Assembly: GCA_008638375.1 (NCBI GenBank)
Contig: CM018035.1
Location: 7,501,077-7,565,076 of the forward strand
Direction of reading: 5' to 3'
Length of the DNA: 64,000 bases
Source of the DNA: Nyssa sinensis
Taxonomy: Eukaryota > Streptophyta > Magnoliopsida > Cornales > Nyssaceae
Position 1 is the stretch's first letter, and every line of letters starts with the position of its first letter. Made by a program: the position numbers and the translations under genes. The notes beneath the pieces are model-generated. The model was given only the letters and a program-made list of their open reading frames with translations. It had not been told where the DNA came from and did no database searches. This document shows positions 14,630 to 26,600 of the stretch, one piece after another.

Positions 14630-17600
14630 ATGGCGGATCTGCAATCTCCACCGTCCCGGTCCACCACAGACCTCTTCGGTGACCCAATCGATTCCCACCC
14701 ACTGTGGTTCAAGCAGTTGTCGTTCCTGCAACAGAACTTCGACCCCGAGTCATACATTTCCGATCTCCGAACCTTCGTCCCATTCGACACCCTCAGATCC
14801 GAGCTCCAATCCCATCTATCCTCCTTAAAGCACGAGCTCGTCGAGCTCATTAATCGTGACTATGCCGATTTCGTCAACCTCAGCACGAGGCTCGTCGACG
14901 TCGACGGCGCCATCGTGCGAATGCGGGCCCCCCTGACCGAGATCCGCGAAAAGATCTTGGTGTTTCGGGGGTCCGTGGAGGGCTCCCTCATGGCGTTGCA
15001 GAGTGGGTTGAGGCAGCGAGCGGAGGCTTCGGCAGCCAGAGAGGTGTTGGAGTTGTTGCTCGATACGTTTCATGTTGTGTCCAAGGTATGAAGATGAATT
15101 GGACTTGAACTTAATTTTACTTTTTCTGGGTTGCATTTTGTTTGGTGATTGAAGATTTTTGGATCTTAGACAATTTTGTAATTGGGGTTTGAGACAACGG
15201 GAAACTCGACTTATATTCAGTTTATGATCCGTTTACTTGCTCTGATACTGTTGGAAAAAAAAACTAAATTTGGATTTGGGGGACTTGAAGTTTTCATTTT
15301 TGGGATTTGGGATATTGGAATTCTCTACTTGCGTTTGGTTAATGAGAAAATGTAGGGCTAGGACTGCCCAAAAATCTTTGAGCGACATACAATCGAACTA
15401 TACGCATTTTAATTCAAGTTTAGGATTTTAGATTATGAAGAGAAATTGCAGCCATAATCCCTGGCACCCTGCAGCTTGAGGTCCTTAACTTGCTGAGAAA
15501 AATATAGGAAAGGGAACCAAATTACAATTTGGGATCTTAGTATTTTCGTAATTGGGAACTGAATAATTGTGAACTTTGTTCATTATAAGTATGTAATTTA
15601 GTTGACTTGATTCACTCATTTTTATTTTTCCTTTATTTATTCTTTTCTATAGGCAACCATTTGTTTTTTTTAATTGTTTCAAAGGAACTGAAATTCTGCT
15701 CTGTTGGTTGTGGAAATTGTGTAAAAGAAGTGAAGATTTGAAGTTTTGGTTTTTTTTTTTTGAGTAAGTTATTATTATCATATTATTTTTAATTTTATTT
15801 TTAATTTCTGGGTAAGTGGAATTTCTAATGTTATGTTATCCATGTTGGTTTGTTTTTTAAGAGTTAAGAAAATGGTCTCAACTAGGCAAAACATCACGAT
15901 ATGCTTCATAGAAAGTTTTATATATTTATTTTTATAGGGTCCTAATTATGGAAGAAATATCTGAAATTCATAATTTGAGATTTTTTGTTAAACCTACATA
16001 TTCTTATCACCAGAAGGAGCATTCATTCATTTGCACTTGCAAGCTTTAGGCTTCGTTCAGCGAATGTAGATTTTTGTTAGGTAATTTACAAAAATTATTA
16101 TAATTTTTTATATAAATTTATATATTTGATTTTCTGAATGCAGGTAGAGAAACTGATAAAGGAGCTGCCTAGTGTGCCCTGCTGATTGGTCCAACGGTGA
16201 TGCAAATTCTACAGAAAATGGTCATTTAAGCAATGGAATCTCCTCACTACATGCTGAAAATGGAACAAATATGAGGGAGACTCAAAGCATGCTTTTGGAG
16301 AGAATTGCTAGTGAAATGAATCGTCTAAAGTTCTATATTGCTCATGCACAGGTCTATCTTGCTCTCATCAGCATGTAATCTTGTAGTTTTCCTCAATTAC
16401 TAAATTTATTCTATGATTTTGTGGCAAAAATATTACCAAACTGTTGATGCTGATGATACAAGATTTTATAATTCTCTTAACTGTCTGAAACTCGAGTAGA
16501 AAATCTCTTGGAATAATTCATCTTGAAACTCAACTTTGATTGGAACATGAGAATTAAAATACTTTTTAAAGGCTGTCACCTAGTGTTGAACCAGAACTTC
16601 ACTTTCATTGTTGCTAGCAGAACTTGCATGTTTTTTGTGAACTTGTTCATTTTAATAACTAGATTCAAATTTCCTATGTATATGAAGATATCCTTTACTA
16701 ATAAAAAAAATAAAACATCTAATGTATATATTTCTTCTAAATGAAGATTGACCATATTAGAATGCTTAACAATCTGAGACTAGTTTAGAAACAAGGATTG
16801 GTGTTTTTTTTTTTTTGGTTTAGTAGTGTTAGTTCTTTGTTTTATGCTGATAGAAAGATTCCTTATGAAGATTGCAATTTTTTGGAAAAAGTTTACTGTA
16901 ATTTGATTACGAATTGTCTCAACCAGAAACCCATCTCTAGATTTGTTCTACTCTATAAATGAAAACATTGGTTATGAATCAAATTTCTATTTGAAGAGGA
17001 AGAGTCTCCATGAGGCAAATCTATGTGGTCAACCATAAGTTTTTTTTCTCTACAATGGTATGAGAAGTTGAGAAATGAGCTCATAAGATATGGAGACTAG
17101 TAAATTTGCAGAGAAAAATGTGGATGATTTAGGCTAGGTGGGGTGTGGGATGGAAAACTTTCATGTAGCTTGGGGAGATGGATTTTGGGGCGGTTGAAAA
17201 GTGGCTGGTTTGAGGTTTCAAGAACAACTTACAAAATATTTGAAAATTCTATGTAGCTCACATTATTTCTCATTTTAATGTAGTGGTAGCTCAAAGCTGC
17301 GAAGTCTATTTTCCTTAAAAATGATGAGAACCACTGTAAACCAAAAAATGTTTACTGATGTGTGACTTCAGGAATGGTCTAAATTACCTAGTCCCTCCCT
17401 GTCTTTTCTGTTTATATTTGGTTCAACACAAAATCAGCCTCTGGACCTAATTATATTAATAGTTTAAAATCTTTGAAAAATAAAAAAGATATAAAAACTA
17501 TAATTGGGTTGGTTTGGAATTAATTGGATCCGTTACATGTTGATTCACTGACTTTACCAAACTACAGCCAATGGAATTTGCCCTTCCATTATGGAATGTT

Positions 17601-20600
17601 GTGGAGGCAAGTATTTTAAAAGAAATTAGCTGAAAATTGTTTAATGTTTCTGTTTCCTCTAGTGTTGATTTTATTAGTTATCCTCTCTATTTTCAATGAT
17701 ATGGCATCACAATTCCATTTTTGTTTTTCCCTCTGGCCATGAAACAGCTATACAATTTTGGATGACCCTGGTTATGCAGACCTGAAAGTTTCATTTGACT
17801 GCAATATCAATTTTGGATGATTGATCATGCCATATACAGGATTTTTCTTCTCAATTATTAATTAATTAGCCTGGGGAAGTGGTGATTTTTTTTTGTTCCA
17901 TTAATGATATTTTTAAAATGAGTCTGTTGACTCTATCATCATCTCCTGTTTGGAGCTGAGTCAAATTTTAATTTTGTTGCGGGTGCAATCGGTGTTTTCA
18001 TCCATCATGTAGTTGTGTGCTACCTTAAAAATTTGAGATTGGTTGTTTGTTCCTTCTTATTTTTTTTGGGCTGCCATGGTCAATGTGGGGACTGCTTGAA
18101 TTAATGGGCTTTAAAGCCACATTAGGAGGCACAAATTTTCAGATGACCGCAATAGGATGCCTAGTCAATGAAATATTTATTTACTTATAAAAACCAAGTC
18201 AACACTATTTTTTACAGCATTAGTAGACTTCTCTCTTTTTTTCCCCCCATAATTCTTGAATGAAGTAATAAAATTAAGAGCTTATGCCATTTCTATTTTA
18301 TGTAAGATATCATTAGAAGTGGGTCATACAAAAAAAAAAATGAATAATAAACTGAATTACCTGCTTACATGGTATCATTTTTTTTTGGATTAATGTTTTA
18401 CACGGGTATCATATATTGATCAACTCAATCTTGAACAGCAGTTTACAAGGTCAAAAAACATTATGTGGTGAAGAAGCTGCGATTTTGATGACCCTTTTAC
18501 ATGCATCTATTATTATGTTTTTAGCTTGTCTGCCCACTTCATACTGGCAATCGTTCTACCTTTTACTCTAGCGGTAAACTAGCCTCTCATAAAAAAACTT
18601 ATATTCTGGTGATAATCTAGATGCGTCTCGTAAAATGTAACTATCTTTTGGAAATATAAATCTTCTTTTTTATATTTTTTTTTTGATAAGTAATGAGAAG
18701 TATACTAAAAAGGAGCCCAAGACAGGCACCACGAGTAAAAACCCCAAGAAGCTTACATAGGTCTAAGCGACTCCCAAAAAAAGAGCAAAAGAAGAGACAT
18801 TTTTAGGGAAAAGCCTCTTTGGCCCAAAAAAATAATAAGTGTAAAAACGCGTTTTTAAAGAAAGGAAAGGAGAGCTCCTTATCTTCAAAGACACGATTGT
18901 TCCTTTCAATCCATAAACACCACAACAGGCAAATAGGGGACCAGCCTCCAGATTCTCTTAATCTCTTTAGGAAGATTGCACCCTGTCCAAGCCAGCAAAA
19001 GATCTCTGACAGAACCTGACATAACCCAGGAGACACCAAAGAGAGACAAAACAAGGTTCCAGCAGCTCCACGGGACATGAAAATGAATAAGGACACGGTC
19101 CACCCATTCCTCCTCTTTATGACAAAAATAACACCTACTAGCCAAATGGCCTTCCAATAGGCTTCCCAGGCGAGGAAAGAGGCTTTAGAAGGAGCTTTTG
19201 AGTGCCAGATAACCTTCCACGGGAATATAGGGTTTGTCATGGCTACCAAACTCTTGTAAAAGGAACTGACCGAGAAAGAACCCTTACTAGGCAGCCACAC
19301 CCTTTTATCCTCCCTTCTTTCCACAGCACGAGACTTATTAATTTGACTAAGGAAGGAAACCACCTCTTCTAGCTCCCAATCATGGAAGTCTCTGCTAAAA
19401 CGAGGAGACCAGACAAGCATATCCCCAACTCTCTCTAGGCACTCGCTCACCCAAGCCGCCTTCTTGCTGGCTAGACTATATAACACTGGAAATTTCGTCC
19501 TCAACGGCTCGGCCCCGTTCCATCTGTCATCCCAAAATTTCACTCTGTCACCTTGACCAATTGCAAAACCGCACTTTTCCATGAAAGTACCCCATTCACT
19601 TCTTATGAAACCCCAAGGACCACATCCCTTTGGGCCCTCCACATTGCCCGAACACCAACCACCATTGTTGCAACCATACTTAGAAGCAATGATCTTTCTC
19701 CAAAGATCCCCATCGCTTTCGCCAAACCTCCACAGCCATTTCCCTAAGAGAGCTGTGTTGAAAGTACTCAAGTCTTTAATCCCTAGACCCCCACTAAAGA
19801 CTGGCTTCTTGATATTGTCCCAAGCAACTAGATGGATCTTCCTGCACTCCCTTTCATTTCCCCATAAGAAGTCCCTCTGAATCTTTTCTAGCCTTCTGCT
19901 AACTGTCTTTGGCATGGGGAAAAGAGACATGAAGTAGGTAGGAAGATTGGCTAAGGCGCTTTTAATGAGGGTAAGCTTGCCGCCCTTAGAGAGGAGCTTG
20001 CCCTTTCCAACCTGCCAGCTTGCTGTGAAACCTTTCAACCACAGGATCCCAAACCCCCACTGATCGCGAAGAAACGCCTAGAGGAAGGCCCAAGTACACG
20101 AAGGGGAAGCAGCCCACTCTGCAACCTAACGTACTGGCCAGCATGTCCATCTCACTAATCACACCTAATCGGAGTAACGCTGCTTTGGCAAGGTTGATCT
20201 GCAAACCTAACACCGCTTCAAAGCATATAAGAATGCAACGGACAAATCGTAACTGGCGCACTGTGGGGTCACAGAAAATAATGTTATCGTCTGCAAACAG
20301 GAGATGGGAAATGGCAGCACCACCGTCCCTTCTGTCCCCCACCTAGGAAACCTTTAACTGAGATCCTATCTCCTCAGCCCTGAACAAGAACCGACTCAAG
20401 GCCTCCATAGCAATCACGAAGAGGAAGGGGGTCCTCCTTGTCTCAGACCTCTGGAAGAACGAAAAAAACCGGCAGGGGAGCCGTTGACAGGAACCGAGAA
20501 ATAGATTGTGGATATACACGACAAAATCCATTTTCTTCAGTTGCTCCCAAAGCCCATCTTAGCCAACATACCCATCAGGAAGCTCCAACTAACATGGTCA

Positions 20601-23600
20601 AAAGCCTTCTCAATGTCTAGCTTGCAAACAAGCCCATTCCTTTTCTGTTTGATCCTGGAGTCAATGCATTTGTTGGCTATGAGAGCCGCATCCAAAATTT
20701 GCCGACCTTCCACAAAAGCATTTTGGCTAGGCGAGATGATGCTACCCATGATCTTCTTCAATCTCAAAGAGAGAACCTTCGCAATCAACTTATAAACACT
20801 GCTCACTAGGCTTATGGGGCGGTAGTCCTTGATGCTAATAGCTCTTTCCTTTTTGGGAGGAAAAAGGGAAAATGTTTGAATTCGTGTTTGCCACACACAT
20901 TATGTGGCGAAGAAGCTGTGATTTTGATGGCCCTCTTACATGCCATCAACGAAGCAAATGGTGCGGCAGAAAGCAATATTCTGATGGCTGTGTTTTGCTT
21001 GTCTGCCCACTTCATACTGGCAATTGTTCTACCTTATTCTAAGCGGTAAACTAGCCGCTCATAAAAAGAAAAACTTACATTCTGGTGATAATCTAGATGC
21101 CTCTAGTAAAATGTAACTATCTTTTGGAAATATAAATATTTTCTTCCCCGAGGAGAGAAGGGAAGATGTTTGAATTGTTGTTTGCCACACATGCATAAAA
21201 GGAGAACTGATACCTTTTGACTGGACTAGCTAATTCAAGTGGGATATCAATTACCCAATTCCTGAATATTGTATGGCTTGAAGTTGTGATTCGTATTTTT
21301 TTAAAAATTATTTTTGGTTTCGATAACTAGTTACTTGTATGCATTGGTGCTAAAGCAGGTGTGGTTCATGCATGAAGTTTCTGTAGCCTAATCTTATTAA
21401 TCAATGGTTTTGATTAGTTGTATTTATAATTTACATATTTTCTTTTCTCTATTATGGCAGTACAGAACCTTCCTTTCATTGAGAACATGGAGAAGAGGAT
21501 ACAGAGTGCCAGTCTTCTATTGGATGCAAGCTTGGGACACTGTTTTGTAGATGGACTGGAACACAGGGATGCAAATGCAATATACAATTGCTTACGTGCA
21601 TATGCTGCCATTGATAACACCAAACATGCAGAAGAAATTTTTCGCTCAACTGTTGTGGCACCATTGCTACAGAAAATTATTCCTCAGAATTCGTTGGGGG
21701 TGGTTGCTGGGGCATCAGGAGATGAACTTGAGGAGGATTATAAACAAATTAGGCAATATATTGAGAAAGATTGTAAATTTCTATTGGAGATTTCTTTTAC
21801 AGGTATGGTCATCATCATTTTAGGCTACCATACTTTCATCAATTTAACAAAGCCTTATACCAATTGAGCTCTCCTAGAAAATAAACAAAATCCAATAGAG
21901 AAGTTGGGAATTTCCCTACAATCCAAAAGTAAAAAGTGTCTAAAAAATGTTTCTTCACTACATGAATGGGACTTTCCTCTCCCTCAAACATACGGTGATT
22001 CTGCTCCAACCAACCACGCCATAACAGACAAAGATTTAGCCATTGCATCTATTAAGGATTGATTTTACCATTGCATCTATTTGTAATCTTTTGTTAAATC
22101 TGGGGTTATCACGTCTTTCTTACAACCCCAACTGATATTATTACATTTCCCTTGTCATACTGGTGCCTTTCAGCTGAATTTTGTAACTCTTTATTGGTGT
22201 ACTATGCAGCCAACGTTGCCAAATACAGTTTCACCTTAGTGTGACATTCTTAATTTATTGGTGATACTTTTTAGTTATATATAATGCATCATTTTATTTT
22301 AATAATTTCTTGTTTTGCCTGTTGTCCATTTCAATTTTTGTTCTAGATATGATCCTTTCATGAAAATGTTGTGTGCTGAATTTGATTGCCCTAGATCTTT
22401 GCACATAAGCCCTGGGTGGCCTTGTGGCCATCATAAGATTTCCTTTTTGCACCTTTTTTTGGTAGGTATGCAACAATCACACCAAATTCCAAAAACCCTT
22501 CTCTCTTTGTTCATCCTTTTTGTGCGCGACCCTCTTGAATCCCCTTATTTTGGGTGATTGATCCACTATAAAGTAAATGGTTTTGCCGCTTCATATTCTG
22601 AAATGAATATATTACATGTTTTTATATATGGCTCCTTAATGTTCCCACCAAAAATAAAATAAAAATTCTCTAATGTTTATTAAATTGCTGTTGTTTTTGA
22701 CTGTACAGAAAATTCAGGTCTGCACGTATTTAGCTTCCTGGCAAATTCAATCCTTAAAGAGGTTCTCTCAGCAATCCAAAAAGGAAAACCAGGGGCCTTT
22801 TCTCCTGGAAGGCCTACAGAATTCCTGAAGAATTACAAATCAAGCCTAGATTTCTTGGCTCATTTAGAAGGTATTAGAAATACTTCTGGGGTGTCTATAT
22901 CTTGCAGTATGATTGGTTAAAATCATCTTTTTGTATACATATATGTTGTTTATTTTGGTTATTTCAGTCCCATTGTCATGCAAGGCTACTGTCCGTCCAG
23001 ATCTGCTGTTTCCAAATTTCGTGCCGAGGTTGTCTACTTTGAGTTCATGAAGCAGTGGAATATGGGGGTCTATTTCTCATTGAGGTAGCTTAGTGCAGTT
23101 GTTAGATGGTTGATGTTTTTATAAAAAAGTGAAGTTTAATGTTTAATGGAATGAGAGACAGAGAGGAAGGAAAGATGTGAGCAACTGATATAGTTAAATT
23201 GTCTCAGGTTTCAGGAGATAGCTGGGGCTTTAGATTCTGCTCTCATGGTCACTGGTCTTGTCCCAATTCAAGGAAATTCTCAAGATTTAACATTAAAACA
23301 AAGTGTTTCTCTTCTGGAGTGCTTGAGATCTTGCTGGAAAGATGATGTTCTTGTCCTTTCTTGCTCGGACAAGTTTCTTCGCTTATCTTTGCAACTTCTT
23401 TCGAGGTCAGTTTGTATTCGGAGATAAGAAGGTTAAATTTTTCCATGTTGGACTAATTTGCTGACATATCAAATTATTTGATTGGATTTTGCTTATAGAT
23501 ACACACATTGGTTGTCAGCTGGACTGACAGCTCGCAAAACCGGTAATGCAGGCTCCAGCCCTGGAACTGAATGGGCCATTTCTGCTGTTCCAGATGATTT

Positions 23601-26600
23601 AATTTATGTATGTATTTATTTCTTGATTTTACTATTTTATGCTTTCTTCTGAACAAGAACAAGTTCATTTATGATCTATTGTTCTTTGCCCTTTTCTCTG
23701 TTAAACATTTTGTTGATGCCATTTGGTTTTGTTCAATAATGCAGGAGTATCTTACTCCAAATTTTCTTGACGAGTCCTTTTAGGAATTCCAAGTTGAGGA
23801 ACATGCTCACTATGTTCTAAGGAACTCATTTTTTGGGAGAAGATTTTTGAGATCATTATCATCATGACAGATAAAACTGTTAAATTCTAACAACAGAAAT
23901 TAATGTTTGATGGGTAAAAAGTCCAAGGATATATCTTAAAGGCAACACATTGCAAACATGATTGTACATTTATTCTCAATAAATGTGATTAACACATATT
24001 GAAGCTGAATCTAGTAAATTTTTCATTTGCTTGCTGATGAGATTATCTTAATTGATGAAATTAAAATAAGAATAAATGCTAATTATAGATCTGTGGAGAG
24101 GCTCTAGAATCGAGGGGGTTCAAGATAAGTAGGATGAAAATTGAATATATTGAGTGTGACTTTAGTAAAACTAGGAGCAAAAATGAGCATGCAGTGAAGA
24201 TTGAAAATAAGGAGATAATGAAAAGTTCGGTTATCCATAAGGATGGAGACATAAGAGATGGTGTTGCTCTAGAATTAAAGCAATATGGATTCAATTGAGA
24301 AGTGTGCCTGGCATATTGTCTGAGGTATACCTCTAAAATTGAAGACCAGCGATGTTGTGTGGAACAGAATGTTGGGTAGTTAAATGCTAATAAAATGAAC
24401 TGTGGCCTGAAATGAGAATGTTAAAATAGATGTGTGGCAAGACAAGAAAAAATAAAAAAATGAATATATTTGTTAGATGGTGGAAGTAGCACATATAGGA
24501 GATAAAGTGAAAGAAAATCGATAGAGGTAGCATGGCTTGTAAGTAATAGGGAGAATGGCAAGCCCAAATAATTTGGATAAGACTTTGTTGATTATGCATA
24601 TGATTATATACTCTGCATTTTTGCAAATTTTATGTTGGAATGTGGGAATCCTGATTTTTAATATTTCCACCAGCTTCTTCCAAGTTTTTCCCTTGAATTT
24701 TAACTTTTTAATTAAATTAGACATCAAATATACTCCTTCAAGTGACCTATATATAGGGTGTTCAATCTCCCTTGTATTGCATTTATAAAACATTGCGAAT
24801 TAAGAAACAATAATAACCTTATACTGCATGTTGTTCTCCAGCAGGCCTGTACTTGCTCTTGGTACTACTTGTTAGTAATAAAACCCCTGATACCATTTTG
24901 CACTGCATTGCTGAAGTAAGAAAATTTCTGGGTTTGCACTAGCAGGCAAGAGATATGCAGCAGCACCCAGTTTGTGTAACTGTATGTCAGCATGAAATTT
25001 GTAGCGTTCTTGCACTGTAGTTCTAGTGTTTCCATTTTTGATAGATTCATTCTGTTAGAGGCCATTGGGTGGTGCAATGGTAAAAGTTGGGCTGTCAAGT
25101 GTGACTGTGTGAGTATGTGGTTTGAGTATATGACAACTGTTATTTTTATACATAGCACCACTTATTGGCAGGATCAACTTAATGGATTCATTTTTTTAGA
25201 TATTACTTTTTAAATCTTGTTTTAAAGTAGGTAGGCCGAATAATTGCAGTAGAGCTCAATTTATAATAAAAATACCTAGAGGCGGCCAAATAATTATATA
25301 TATCTTGTTTTTTTACAGGCATTGCTTTTTTTCACTTTCAATTTCATACTTTAGATTTATTTTTTAAAATTCCCGATCCAGCTATTTCCTTACCAATTCC
25401 TGGATTATGGTTTGATCCAAGCTGAAATTTGACCATACTTGGACAAGCTGGAGTTACATGCTTTTATATGATAATATCTTACACGAACACACAATTTCTT
25501 GTTGCTTGTCTTGTCTTTTTTATGCCATATTCAGTAGATAATTATGCTTAATCTATATATTAATGGAGTTTTTCTGTTCCAGATCATTCATGATCTAAAC
25601 TGTCTTGTAGCGGAGGTTTCTGGAGACTACCTTGGACATGTACTTAAGCTTCTTAGTTCATGCTCTGCCGAAGTAGTTGATCTCGTAAAACAGAGCATTT
25701 TACAGGGTGGAAAATCGCTGAAAGATCTTGTACCTTTGGTGATGAATTCAATAATAGAAACACTAGTTGAAAAGTCTGTGGAGGTGAGCTGTATGTTTGA
25801 TACAAGCTTTGTTTGAGTTTACCATGCAACATTAAATGGGTGAATTGATAGATGTAAGCTTCTGAATGTTTATCATAAATGTCGAGATGCTGCAATAAAT
25901 TTGATCATTAACTTGGTTACCTGGCTACTGGCTGTTTAAAATTTCATTGATCTGCTGTGTTTAAATTAGTTTTCTGCATCATCATTTGTCATTAATGCAT
26001 CTTGTTCAAAAATATTATAGGACTTGAGACAACTGAAAGGAATAACTGCAACGTACAGGATGACTAACAAACCTCTTCCTGTTAGGCACTCACCATATGT
26101 GTCAGCGGTATTGCGTCCTTTGAAGGTATGCAGTATTCCACAGTATTCCATTTTGTAGATTTTATATTACTTTTTCCTCTTGTTTTAAGCATAACATTCC
26201 AATTGCTGTCTTTAATTACCAGATTCCTTGATTGAGAAACAATACGAGGGTTGTTTGAATGTCCTGTGCTTGATGTTCTTTTTAAAATAAAGTTGCAGTG
26301 AGTCCATTTGTTTCTTGTGGCATTTAGATAAGTATATATTGTTACTTGTGGAGAATATTTTCAAGATGCATGAAATGGCGTGGTTTTATTGCTATTGTTA
26401 TTATTTGCTATTGTTTGTGGATTTGTTTATTATAGAGGTTAATTTGCTACTTGAAAAGAAATGTTTGCAAAATGTGTTGCTATGAGTTGTCCTTTATCCA
26501 AATGCAACCTCTCTTTTAAGTATGTTTTATTTATTTATTTTTACTGTTCATTGTTCCTGGTTGAATTATTCTTTTCTCTCTCTTTTTTTTTTTTTTGGGG

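Noticed and set aside
15086..16143. Search for an extra COG2 exon that would absorb the exon 2 frameshift
   Set aside because: Exon 1 and exon 3 phases require a 207-nt exon 2, and protein similarity resumes in the next frame right after the extra C; no alternative splice site fixes it.
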